DNA of 64,000 nt, taken from positions 22,238,938 through 22,302,937 of the forward strand of contig NC_054888.1 in assembly GCF_018320785.1 (NCBI RefSeq), read 5' to 3'. The position numbers and the translations under genes were made by a program. The notes below the pieces were generated by a model. It saw only the letters and a program-made list of their open reading frames with translations, had not been told where the DNA came from and searched no databases. Below are positions 1-11,063 of the stretch, in pieces; within the stretch, counting starts at the first letter, position 1; each line of letters opens with the position of its first letter. Origin of the DNA: Cheilinus undulatus (Eukaryota > Chordata > Actinopteri > Labriformes > Labridae).

Positions 1-480
1 CCAATGCTGAGCTCCCAAAGCAGCTACTTCATCTATGTAGCTTCATCATCTACTTAGCTAAGTATCATCTATGTAGCTTCATCATCTACTTAGCTAAGTG
101 AGGTTTAGCTATGTTTACTAAAGCTCACATTGCTTAAGCTAACTTAACTGTAGATTAAAAGCTACAGAGCTAAATGCTTAGCAGCAATTCAAGATACGTT
201 GACATGTTCTTTAAGTTACTAAGCTTTGGCTTTGTTTGCTTTAGCTCACGTTGCTAAAGCTAACTTAGTTATAGATAACAGGTAGCTAAATAGCTGAAGC
301 TGAGCTCACAAAGCAGCTACATAAGCTACATAGATATGTTCTCCACATAACTAAGCTTTGGTTACATTTGCTGAAGCTTATGCTAACTAATCTGCATTTT
401 ATGGAGGTACAGACCTCAGGTTGCTAAAGCTAACTTAACTATAGATAACTGAGCTACGGAGCTAAAGGTAAACTCCCATG
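1..480. repeat. AGCT-rich minisatellite, block 1
   Basis: Degenerate tandem array built on AGCTAA/AGCTNN hexamers, with recurring phrases such as 'gctaaagctaactta' and 'gctcacaaagcagctac'. About four diverged units are visible and the array runs off the left edge of the window. The same unit recurs at 2122-2899. No coding potential. Confidence 0.85.
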
Positions 481-1909
481 TGAAGTCCACATAGCTACAG
501 TTAAATATTGAGCATATATTTAATATCAACATAAAATTGTAAGTCATTATCATACATCAAATATTTTCATAACAAGGTGTAGTTTAATATTTTTGCCATT
601 TTTTTTTGTTACTTTATAAGTCCCAGTCATCTTTAAGTCAAGTCATTTTTATTTATATTGGCTGAATTATAAAGTTTTATTTACAGAGAACTTTCCATAC
701 AGAGCCGATCGAGACTGTAGGCTCCTCCTCACTCTCCCTGTCAGCAGTAAACTGTTAAAGGTGCTGCAGCTGCTGCAGTGGTGCAACATGGCAATGATAA
801 CACTCCTGTTTTAGCGTAGTTGTTATTTACCTGGATGGCTTTTTTAACCATAATAAATCAGGTAATTATTTAAAAACTGCAGTTTATTTTTACTCAGGTT
901 AACTTTGTATCATATTAAAATTAGTTTGGTGATGTGAAACATTTAAGTATGTCTAATATTTAAGATGTATGCAAAGGCAGCAGTGGTTGGAAAGGTGGAT
1001 GTGCTCATACACTGGGGTTCAGAGGAAATAAAATGCCGACTCACTGGGCTGTCATGTGTAATATTCTGGTTTTACTGGGCAGCATCTTTGGCGTGTAGGT
1101 GCGTACTTTTGTGATTCTTTCTGCAGCTTCTCCCCCAGGCTGTTCCTGTAAACCGGAGCACGACCGTCCAGGTTAAATTACCATCTCACGTTTTCAGAGA
1201 TGCATCAGCAGCTTGCAAACGTCTGCAAACTTTAAAACCACGACACAATTAGACCAAATCCTCCGGAGCAGAACATCCAGCCTGGACCAGAAAAACAGCC
1301 AATCACGTTGAAATTAAACGTAGTGTACCAAAGCAAGGATTATCTGCAGCCTCTTGCAGTGATAAAATCAGATGCTGCTCTGCCAGTAGCTTTAGTCTGA
1401 AGCATCATAAAGATGCCACTGTGACATCTGAGAAAGGCGATTAAAGAGGAGACAGCGGAGTAAACATCTCAGTAACATCAGAATCTATTAGCATCAATGC
1501 TGGAGGAAGAGTCAGCAGAGGAGCTTCAGAAAATCCTACCGGCTTAGCACTCACTATGATGGTACAATAAAGAGACTTAGGGGCATTTCATTGCTGTTCA
1601 AATGAGGATTTTCTGCAGACAGATCACTTATGAAGGCCTAGAAACATTTTTAAAAAACCTGATTTAAAGTTTAAAATGTAAGGAATAAAGTATATGTGAA
1701 TGTGTCTTCATTCTGGGGTGGAATATTCCAGAAAGGAGCCTGCTGAGAGGACTTGTTGCTCATGATGGCCAGAGAGGATAATAGATTGTGCAGCTGTATA
1801 CTGCCCTCCAGTGGTGGTGGAGGGAAAGTCCTTTCACTTAAGAGAAAGCAGCAAACATTTTGAGTGCCATTATGTTTTTTGAAAATCTACCTTTAGAAAC
1901 ACAATAAAT
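481..1909. other. Gene-free stretch between the minisatellite blocks
   Basis: AT-rich and unique-looking. I see no open frame of useful length, no recognisable transposase and no RNA gene. Confidence 0.5.
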
Positions 1910-3105
1910 TACAAATTCCACTTCCAAAAAAGCCGGGACACTGTGTACAATCTAAATAAAAACACAAGTCAATGATTGGGAAATCTCATAAACCCATATT
2001 TTATTCACAGAAGAACAAAAACAACATATCAGATTTTGAAAAAAAGACATTTTACCATTTTATGAAAATATTGGCTCATTTTAAATTTGATGGCAGCAAC
2101 ACATCTAAAAAAAAATAGGGACATAGATAACAAAGCTATGTAGAAATCAGAGGTACATAGCTAATGAAGCTAAAACCAGGCACAAAAAGCAGCTATTTAT
2201 CTACATCATCACTAAGGCTAAATTAGCTTTAGCTATGTTTTCTAAAGCTATAAATAAAGCTTGAGTTCTAAAGCTACGCTCAGAAAGCAGCTATGTAAGC
2301 TACATATCTATCTATCTACAATAAAAGCTCACTTTAGCTACGTTTACTCGAGCTCACTTTGCTAAAGCTAACTTAGCTATAGATAACAGAGTAACAGAGC
2401 TAAAGCTAAGCTCACAAAGCAGCTAAGCTAAGTACATGTTGTATTATATATTCTCCAAGAAACCAAGCTTTAGCTATGTTTGCTAAATCTCACATAGTTG
2501 AAGCTAAGTTATATAAGGGAGCTATGTAGCTTGAGCTGAGCTCACAAAGCAGCTACATAAGCTACTTGAACATGTTTTTCCAACATAACTAAGCTTAAGC
2601 TACGAATGCTAAAGCTCATGTTGCTACAGCTAACAAAGCTATGGATTACAGAGTTACAGAACTAGGTAGCTAAAGCTGAGCTTACAAAGCAGCTACATAA
2701 GCTAAGTAGATACGTTTTCTACATAACTAAGCTTTAGCTAGGTTTGCTAAATCTCACATTGCTGACGCTAACTTAGCTAAAGATAACAGAGCTATGTAGC
2801 TGGAGCTGAGCTCACAAAGCAGCTACATAAGCTACTTGAACTTGTTTTTCCAACGTAACTAACCTTAAGCTACGAATGCTAAAGCTCATGTTGCTAAAGG
2901 GCAGCAACACATCTCAAAAAATTAGGGATGGGGCCATGTTTGTCATTGAGTAGCATTCCCTGGTCTTTAAACAACAGTCTGTAAACGTCTGGGATGTGAG
3001 GAGACCAGTTTTGGAGTTTTGGGAGAGGAATGTTGTCCCATGCTTGTCCAAACGTTTTCTTGTCCAAATGTTTTCTATCGCTGAAAGATCTGGACTAAAG
3101 GCATC
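1910..3105 (-). mobile_element. Tc1/mariner-like transposon remnant, split by a minisatellite
   Basis: The left end (from 1910) reads like the reverse complement of the right terminus at 28,891-28,925: 'acttccaaaaaagccgggac' followed by the same subterminal AT-rich text. After the minisatellite, 2900-3105 continues with Tc1-family interior text ('gtctgtaaacgtctggga' and 'ctgaaagatctggact'). The element is cut off near 3105, so no transposase survives. Its orientation matches the Tc1 remnant at 27,885-28,925. Family assignment rests on remembered teleost Tc1 sequences plus the internal match. Confidence 0.7.
2122..2899. repeat. AGCT-rich minisatellite, block 2 (about 132-bp unit, alternating subtypes)
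   Basis: Unit starts at 2461, 2587, 2725 and 2857 give periods of 126, 138 and 132 bp. Two subtypes alternate: 'ctttagctatgtttgct' (2461, 2725) and 'cttaagctacgaatgct' (2587, 2857). This makes a higher-order repeat of about 264-270 bp. A direct repeat flanks the array (2092-2121 and 2900-2928, 'gcagcaacacatct' plus A-run plus 'taggga') and belongs to the surrounding Tc1-like element. Confidence 0.85.
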
Positions 3106-3704
3106 TTATTAATAACATGTCTGTACATATAAATACACAAAATCAAATCACATACAGCAGTCAAGCCTACTTGATGTTCACATCTGAGACTAAATTGTTC
3201 ATTGAGCATCTTAGGCTGCACACATTAGTGTGTTTAACCGTTCTATATGTTTAAATCCAAAAATGTTGGTTGGTGTATTTTAGTGAAGGACTGGTAGAAT
3301 CACTGTTAGTCGCTGCAGCTGTTCTTGCAGTCTTCCACACTGTTTTAACCAAATCTGACATCTCTCCTCTTGGTTTTTAGCTTGGAAAGGTGAAAAACGC
3401 AACAACTCTGCGTCAGATTTGGAAATCCTGAAAGCATGCTAGCCTCTGCTGAAATCTTGACTGGCATCCCGAGCATAGTTTCAGAGAGAAATACAGAAAA
3501 GTACAAGGTGAAGTTGAGGGTTGCAGGCAGAACTGAAGGGCCCTCATCGCGGTACATGTCAGGGGGTGTCGCAACCGTGAGAGTGTGGGAATAGCTCGGT
3601 GTAAGCAAGCCGTGCTGTATGCTGCAAGCACAGAAAGCATGTTGATCCTCCTCATCCTGTTATTTATCATGTAAAATGAGAAACACAACAGGACATTAGA
3701 TGTT
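3106..3704. other. Gene-free stretch
   Basis: Two overlapping short open frames lie on the minus strand (around 3345-3690). Neither resembles a known protein and there are no splice or codon signals I trust. No feature called. Confidence 0.4.
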
Positions 3705-4930
3705 AGAGGTGCCTCTGCTTCCTTGCAGTAGGTGGTGCATTAGCAAAAACATGTAATACACTTTCATATATACATCTTAATATGTAGAGGGGCAGATCAT
3801 AATCATACATGCAAGATTTGATGCAAATCAGAAGTTTCATATAAGAGTTACAGTGACTTCCTGTAAAATGGTGAGATAACAAATTGCTCATTAAGAAATG
3901 ACCCAATTATGTCACTTTCTGTTGCCAGTAGGGGTGCTACATTAAAAAGACATTAACCTTTGACTATGCAGAGGGGCAAACCTTGATCCTACATGTGAAG
4001 TTTGAAGGCACTCAGATGTTTGGTATGAGGGTTGCACATACTTCCTGTCAAACTGATGCGATATTGAAATGCTCAACAATCACAGGTGAGAAATCCTTCA
4101 ATGAAACATGTCTGTGTTTTAGCCAATTTTGAGGCCTTTCTTTCAAAAAGTCAGAGCTCAACAGGTTAAACACAATAACAGGAATGAAAATATGACCTAT
4201 TTGTGTCACTTCCTGTTGTCAGTGGGGGGCGCTATGATGGATTTTTGCATGTGAGCATGTTCAGTGTGATACAGTTGTCTTGCAAGAAAGAGAAAAAGAT
4301 CACTGAATATTGTTTTCTATAGTAATAATAGGTTAAAGTAATTTGACATCGTCAAAAATGTGTTATTTTGAAACTGAGATCAAGCTGGTTGACTTCCTGT
4401 TTGGATTTGGACATGACTCAAAAAGGCTTTTTTGTAGGTCTGATGATGACCCATATGCACACTGAAAATCAAAAGCAAAGGTTGAATGGTGAGTGGGGGC
4501 TGAATATTTAAAGGGAAATTCAAAAAATCAGAGGCAAAAATGTTCAGTTGCCAGAAAAGGGTGTTGTGAAAAAGTAATGATATTGATGCATGCATGTATT
4601 CAGGATCAATGTGTGATCATCCCTGTTTGGTGATGGTAGATACAAGCATTAAAAAGTTAGAGGGCATTATTGGTGAATTTTCACTGAAAAAGGTGGCTTA
4701 AGTTTGGGCTCCAGCCATGGCTCCGCCCTATGGTGAAGGGTCACAACTTGCACAACTTCAGATCTCCAGGTTGTCTAATGTACAAAAAAATTTAGGAGCT
4801 GATCAGATAAAAAATCTTGGAGAAGTCTGTTAAAATATGAAACTTGTGAGTCAACCCACAACACGAAAATTTGACACATAGCTCTTTGTAATGCATTTCC
4901 TGTACATTTTAGAGGATGGCCCCATCAGAC
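3705..4930. repeat. Dispersed/tandem repeat family with 'cttcctgttgccagtaggnggcgct' core (several copies)
   Basis: Diverged copies start near 3,710, 3,910, 4,210 and 4,390. Each has a 'cacttcctgttgycagt' motif, a 'ggggcgct'-like box and 'tgatgatcc' text. The same family recurs at 26,340-26,930 ('gaagggggcgctgtgac') and 33,045-33,240 ('ggcagtagggggcacc'). No coding capacity. It looks like a teleost interspersed repeat, but I cannot assign a class. Confidence 0.6.
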
Positions 4931-6239
4931 TCTTTTTTGTTCCATCTCATCATGACACATATGTGTAGCAATTTTCATGCCCATAGCTCTTACCCCGTCC
5001 CCTATCTCACATGTGGAGACCCTGCTTGGTGGACTTGCATGATTCCACCAGAACACAAAGTTTTCCACTGGAGGACAATTTTTTGTAAAGTTTGTAGAGT
5101 TTTGAGCGTGTTAAAGCTCCAAATTAGAGATTCTTCTGACAGAAAAATAAAATAGTCAGTTGGTACGCTTACCCTATGTCCGCGCTGTGCTTCAATGGCG
5201 AGCTCCGTCCTTCCGAATGTTTACTTTACGACGATCTTATTAAAAATTACAGAATACTTTAGCGCATAAAATGACCAATAAGCACTGATTAATTTCATCT
5301 ATATATTTCACATTAAACAGGAAAAGATAAGTTTAAGCATTTTTAAAAACCCTCAGTGGTTTCTGTTGTATCTGGAATGGCTGCAGCAGGACGCAGCACC
5401 TGTGAGTGTGCGTAATAATTTCTCATCACTAATGTATACCCAGAAAGAAGAATCAGAGCGTTTTCAAACTCATGTTGGAGCCATAGGAGCCAGCGGTGCA
5501 CGTCTAACAGTTTGACCTTAGAGAAGACTACTGCAGTGCCAGAACTGTCCCCGTGCCGTGCTTGCACCATGGCGCGAGTATCTGTGCGCCGGTCTATATG
5601 TGCGTGTTCATCCTCTGCAAAACTGTCCCGACATCATTAATGGAGTTGAGTCATCACTTTTAAAGCGTGCTCAAACACAGGCAGAGGTGCTGTGAGTGGA
5701 AAAATACACATTCTTGAGGTATTTATTATCAATGTGTGCGAATCACACAGCACTGTCTTCATGATGTTAATCAAAGTGACTATTTTTAGTACCCCAGGAT
5801 ACAGTATTACTGTATAACTGCCCATTTCTAGTGAACGGTCACAAACACAGACTAAAGTGGTCAAAAATGTGAATTCATTTCTCCAAAAATGACGCACACA
5901 CAGCAATGTCTGTCAAACAGTGATGTCTAATACATGACATTCATCTTTTTGCCCAATACTGTTGGACAAAACTGTTAATTTTGCATGAGTTAATTTTTTT
6001 TTTTTGACACCTCCAGAGATCTGGAATCCAGAGATAAGTTTTATATTTATTGTAAGGTTTTATCTTTTAAAGAAAATGAGCAGTAGTACTGTATTCTAAT
6101 TCAAGCTCACAGATTAAAGATCCAGAGAGCAGTTTTTTTAACTGAGACATATCCAACAAAAAGAGATTTTTTGTCTATTTTAGCATGCTCTCCTCCCAAA
6201 CACTTGATGTTTAAGAGTTTTAGCTGTCCAAAAATCAAT
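4931..6239. other. Gene-free stretch
   Basis: Only short unsupported frames on either strand. No recognisable domain, RNA gene or clear transposon terminus. Confidence 0.4.
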
Positions 6240-6332
6240 ACACAATAAGGGAATCGATAAAGAATCAGATTGATAAGAAGAATTGATAACAGTATCGATA
6301 TTGATAAAATCTTATCAATTCCCACCCCTAGT
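6240..6332. mobile_element. Probable hAT-type terminus
   Basis: Dense inverted 'tatcgat/attgataa' text ends in 'caattcccacccctag'. This is the usual look of a teleost hAT end (reverse complement begins CTAGGGGTGGGAATTG). The other end was not located, so the extent is uncertain. Confidence 0.45.
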
Positions 6333-6429
6333 GAGGAAAAAGAAATGTGACTGCTCTTCCCCTGGGCAGATGTTACAGACGTGACGTTTTTTATTTGAGT
6401 AAAAAACAACAATTTAAGGTTGATGGACA

Positions 6430-6560
6430 GGGCTTGACATTAACTTTTTTGCTCACCAGCCACAGTGGCTAGTGGTTTTGCAAACTTACTAGCCACTCAG
6501 TATTTCCACTAGCCACAATTTTGATGTTGAAAACTATGAGCTAAATGTCAAATTTGGTAC
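6430..6560 (+). mobile_element. Probable DNA-transposon terminus ('gggcttgacattaac' family)
   Basis: 'gggcttgacattaacttttt' followed by repeated 'ccacagtggctagtgg' / 'actagccac' short inverted motifs. I recognise this as a common teleost DNA-transposon end. The body and partner end are not identified. Confidence 0.4.
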
Positions 6561-7529
6561 AAAGGGAATGATAGTATGACACGTGTGCTCCACTTCTCCT
6601 GTCCCCTGCTCTACTATTCTTCTTTAAACTGTATGGTGGAAATGTCTTCACATGTGTGTCTAAACTTAATTAAAATATCTGTTTAAATAATAGATGACAT
6701 ATATTTGGTGCATGAAGCTCACATTTGCAGAACATTAAACAACTGTACTGTCTGTTGTTTTAATAATATAAGCAAAAAATCACTGTTTAGTTTAATTCCC
6801 TTTGACTCCAAAGGCAACCTTTTACAGACTTTTATCCTTCTGCCTCTGTTTCTCACTGCCTCATTGAACTTATTTAAAGTTTCAGAGTTTCTCTTGTTTT
6901 TTATATGCGTTAATGATCAATTTATGGCAAATCATTATACAAAAGTATCAAAGGTATTAATGATGTTTAAGTTATGCATGCATTTGCACAGGTTTTATCA
7001 TTTAGAACGCCCTCAACAAACAAAGACTATAGATGGAGTATTATTACTTAAATAATATTCAGACACACTGCACACCTTGGCTTGCACAAGCGAGACAGAC
7101 ACACAGCTGGAGCGCACACACAGACAACCACACAGCGCTGACACATTGATCCTCCGTGGAGAGAGTGGCACTGTAAAGCAGAAGAATGTTCAGGTCTGAG
7201 TTTATCCTCCAACACTCTAAAACTGTTTCCCTAAACAGATAGAAGCCTTCAGTCTAAATTACCAACACGCCAGTGCAAGTGTGTGTCCGTATGTGTGTGA
7301 GTGTCATATTTATGTGTGTCATACAGCATCAAAGCCCTTTGCACTGTGTAAAAATGCACGAATGGATGAAGAGACCAGCCACTTTTCAGTTGTTTTGGGG
7401 GAAATCTGAGGCTTGTATGTGCCAAAAACGCCTCTCTGTAACAAGCCTCAATCATAAGGGCTAACAGACAAGCACTTTCAGAGTGAAGTATTGTGACAAT
7501 GATAAATTCAACCCGCCATTCTTGAGAAA
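6561..7529. other. Gene-free stretch
   Basis: A 116-codon + strand frame (6705-7055) has low-complexity hydrophobic composition and no recognisable domain. A GT/CA-rich patch lies near 7,280. Nothing else supported. Confidence 0.4.
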
Positions 7530-7995
7530 TCATTTATTTTAATGCTAAGACAGTTGTATGAGCAAATAAGGGCTAGTTTCTATAAACAGCAACAGATCTT
7601 TGTCTGGTCAGGTGTTCCACCTGAAGGTAAACAGTTGTTGACCTGGTGTTGATGAAATATTTGAATGACAATTACAGTTTAAAGACATACTGTAGTGGGG
7701 AGCAGTGAATGACCAGTGTTAAAACATACATTTAGTCTCAGACTCTTTCATCAGACACGATAAAGTTTATCAGTACATCAGTTATTTAAGCCCAGCTGCA
7801 GCACCTCAGGGGCTTAAAGGATTGGCTTAGCCTCTACAGCAGGTTAACTCATTTATTCTAATTAATCTGACACCTTGAACACAGAGGTGGAAAAAGTCCT
7901 CACGTTCTGTACTTAAGTAGAAGTCCAGATACTTGTTTGAAAAAAAGGTAGAAGAACTGATTCACATCCTTTACTCAAGGAAAAGTAAAAACGTA
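7530..7995. repeat. Upstream paralogous block (matches 31,910-32,150 and 32,804-32,900)
   Basis: About 200 bp ('gggctagtttctataaacag' through 'ttaaagacatactgtagtg') reappear at 31,945-32,080. The following 'gtcctca.gttctgtact' text reappears split around the foldback element at 32,157-32,797. This marks the leftmost homology I can see between units A and B. The last part ('gaggtggaaaaagtcctca') also resembles a common teleost repeat. Confidence 0.7.
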
Positions 7996-9199
7996 TCGGG
8001 TCAGAGGGTCTTAAAGGTGCAGTCTGTAAAATTGGGATCATATGCAACATTCAACAGATTCTAGATTACAACACTCACTTCTCTGGTGGTAATTCTGGTA
8101 AGGATGCAAAATCCAACATGGAGGACTCCAGAGAGGGGACCCTCCCTATGTACGAACAAAAGGCTCATTCTGAGTTTATTAAATATAATAATATTATATA
8201 TTCAGGGGACATAACGCTTGTTTAGGTGGGCCTAAATACAAATATTATGTTCCAGTTTGTTCTGATAATCTATTGGCTAAATATTACACATTGTATCTGT
8301 TAGTTAGGACTGGGTTCAAAAGTCAATTCTCCCATTCAGATCAATTTTTATTATTTTTTTTATGCCATATTGATAAAAAATAACCCAGAGATTGATCTAT
8401 GCCTTCTCTCTCTGCTGGTGGCTTCTCGTGCTTCCAGTCTTGTGTCGCTCATGCAGCTTGAAACTTGACCAGCACTCTCCTCTGAAAGCCTTTAGACTCA
8501 GATTCAAGGTTTGAATCTTGAGCCCAACCATTTTTTTTATGTATGCGCGTTATTAATACCAGCTTAACATCTCTTCCTCACACATGAACCTCCGCCTGTG
8601 CAGCACAAGCAGCCAAAAGTCTGCAAATGACTAGGAGGAGAGTGCTTAAGCCACAGCTGTTATAGGCTTGATTGACTCTCACTCAATAAAGGTGATAGTC
8701 TACGGTGCTATGGTCACCCTGACCCAGACTGTTTTGTGAGAGTCACGTTACAGCGGAGAAATGAAAGAGCACTCAGAGCACAGTGAACATAATGTAACAG
8801 ATAACATGATGAACATGTTTTTTATCAGTGCTGTGGTTTCTGTCATTTAATTAACCAGCATTAACATCTGCCTATAGCAAACATGTCCCAGACAGCAGAC
8901 AGATAGACAGTAGTGTATGATGGAGGGACAGATAAACAACAGTACAGGATCTCTATCTGAAAAGGTGTGTGAGAATCTATTCTAGTGACGATTACTACCA
9001 CATTGTAAACATTATAAGCTTAAGTGTAATTATACATCATAGACTTACTTAAACTAAGCAACAATAGTGTACCTACTTTCAAATTTTCCTTTTAGCTTTA
9101 TTCTTTTAACAATAAGTGACTTATGTCTGCCTTGAAACAAACATGGAGGAACCTGGCAGCTCTGCTTCACTGAAGGCATAAAGTTAAAAGAAGATATAA
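7996..9199. other. Gene-free stretch
   Basis: AT-rich and repeat-like. No frame or RNA gene I can support. Confidence 0.4.
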
Positions 9200-9285
9200 G
9201 GCTGCATTTTGGATTTAAAAACTACAAAGACAGCGGCAAGCTGGATAAAAGACAGGTCATATGTAAGCTATGCCACATGGAGGTA
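9200..9285 (+). pseudogene. hAT (ZBED-type) transposase BED zinc-finger fragment
   Basis: In one frame this reads about 28 residues ending LDKRQVICKLCHMEV, with an upstream FGFKNYKDSGK. This matches the first half of a BED finger (hydrophobic F, then CxxC) in teleost hAT transposases. The second half (HxxxxH) is absent and the frame closes at once. Only a small relic. Confidence 0.5.
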
Positions 9286-10029
9286 AATAGTCAAGTCAAT
9301 AATATTAGCTTAGGTAATTTTTAATGCAAACCCTGATATTTTTAAAAATGAGCCTGGTTGGAACATTCTTTGTAGTATTTACAACTGTAGTTCTCTGAAA
9401 AATCTCTTAAAGGTTGAAGCAAAAAAGGTTTAACAACTAAAATATCTCTACATGAATTGCATTCTATCAAATCGGGACCTTGTGAATTGGAATCAAATTA
9501 AGGCAATCAGTGGCAGTACCCAGCTCTACTGTAAGTACAAAAGTGAAAAAAGTAAAAATGAATTCACCATCAGTCACACACAAAACCTCTTAATACTTCT
9601 GCAAAATAAAAAAGTTCCAGGACCACAAAAAGGATAGTTTTCCTCTTTTGTAAACTACCTGCACAGTTCTGATACAGAGAGAAAAAAATCCCTGGACAGA
9701 GTTTAGTTCAGCTGCCAGAGAAATTTCAAACAGAGTCCAGACTGAACTGCTTCCAGGGGAACACGACCCCAGAACCCCCCAGAAAAGTCAAAGTGAATGT
9801 GATCAGAATGGTACCACCTCTGCCTCAGATTGAGCCAGGAAAACCCTGTATGTTAATTCCATAAGGTATTTTGTGCCTTTCATCTGGACTGGCAGAGGAT
9901 TGCACTGGGACAGTGGAGTACAAACATGAAGCACCAAAACCTGTGTTTTGATTTACCTGGTTCCAGACATTTAGGAACTGGTGCCATGTTGGTACTAGAT
10001 GTCAGTACTCATCCCTACAGATCAGGGTG
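9286..10029. other. Gene-free stretch
   Basis: One 61-codon frame near 9,452 has no recognisable domain. Otherwise nothing supported. Confidence 0.4.
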
Positions 10030-10240
10030 ATGGATCCATTTTTCTTAAAGCAAAGTTGGACAAATTCTCGACTGGGTCTGAGAATCATCTCCACTTGTTG
10101 CAGATGGTGTGGTTCTGTAGGTGTTCTCAGCCAGGGACCTCCAGCATGTTTTAGGGCGGATTACAGTCAAGTGTGACATGGTCAGTATGAGGGTTGGCAC
10201 CTCCAAGTTCGTCCAGGGGTAGTTGTAGTTCTGTAAAGTA
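10030..10240 (+). mobile_element. Degenerate non-LTR reverse-transcriptase fragment
   Basis: The text 'gcagatggtgtggttctg', 'gacctccagcatgtt' and 'atgagggttggcacctccaa' corresponds to the A(D)DVVLL ... DLQ ... GMRVSTSK palm region of teleost LINE reverse transcriptases. Here it carries a D-to-G change and stops. It lies just upstream of pseudogene A and is not part of the NLR. Confidence 0.5.
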
Positions 10241-10433
10241 GCCTGAGGTTGACAACTACAGAAGGATCTCGATCTTTGAGAAGAGGGGCCACCACAGCAG
10301 ACTGTCATCATTTGAAAACCACCTTTAGCCAATGATTAGCCAGTAATTAACCTTCCTACATTTACACTGGGCCATGTTGTTGACCTCTCAGACTCTGTCA
10401 TTAAATGTCCTTAAACCTGATATTTTTCTACAG

Positions 10434-10509
10434 AGGTCAGCTGGAAACATCCGAGTTCTTCAATGATCAGTCCAAGCAGCATCAAACAGACCTGGACTCC
10501 ATATTTATG
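10434..10509 (+). pseudogene. NLR-A exon, short N-terminal linker
   Basis: 76 bp, encoding [14 protein letters not shown] followed by [10 protein letters not shown]. The acceptor is 'ttctacag' and the donor 'gtgtgt', leaving phase 0 for the next exon. Equivalent to 33412-33487 in unit B. The [10 protein letters not shown] stretch is a hallmark of teleost NLRC3-like proteins. Confidence 0.85.
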
Positions 10510-10619
10510 GTGTGTACATCATCATTTACAGTGGAGCACATCTATCTAGATATCATGGTAAACTGTTTTGCAGTCTGTCTGATCAAACACAGGCTGTCCT
10601 CATTCTCTTTGTGTTCCAG

Positions 10620-10836
10620 CTGCTGGGGGAGAAAATTATCATGTTTGTGAAGAAGGAACTGAAGAGATTTCAGAAGGCTCTGAGTCAGGATAACCCAGGA
10701 TGTCTCAGTGAGGATGAGGACGTGTTGGTTGGTGGATATGAAGAGCAGAGGAGCAACAGAGAGGCATTTCTGAAGATCACAGAGAACTTCCTGAGGAGAA
10801 TGAAGCAGAACGAGCTGGCTGACCGTCTGTGGAACA
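10620..10836 (+). pseudogene. NLR-A exon, helical pre-FISNA region
   Basis: 217 bp, starting [20 protein letters not shown] and ending at LADRLWN. Charged, helix-rich, with no cysteine motif. Acceptor 'gtgttccag', donor 'gtaagt'. Same length as 33609-33825 in unit B. Confidence 0.85.
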
Positions 10837-11063
10837 GTAAGTTTTTAAAAGTAAAAAGGAAACAGAGATTTAAGATGATGGAAAGATGAAGTGGAGGTTT
10901 ACATTTTCAAACTCTGCTTTAATATTCTGCATATACCCACTGAACATCTGATGAGATTTTTGGATGAAACTGATGGTGGAAGAAGAACTGCACAGCCTCT
11001 CTTTTAGATTACAACTTTTTGCAGGATCAGCTCATTCACATCATTTCTTGTTTGTTCTTTCAG

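Noticed and set aside
1..2899. CRISPR array or centromeric satellite
   Set aside because: No spacer pattern, and the array is short and interrupted. A minisatellite explains it.
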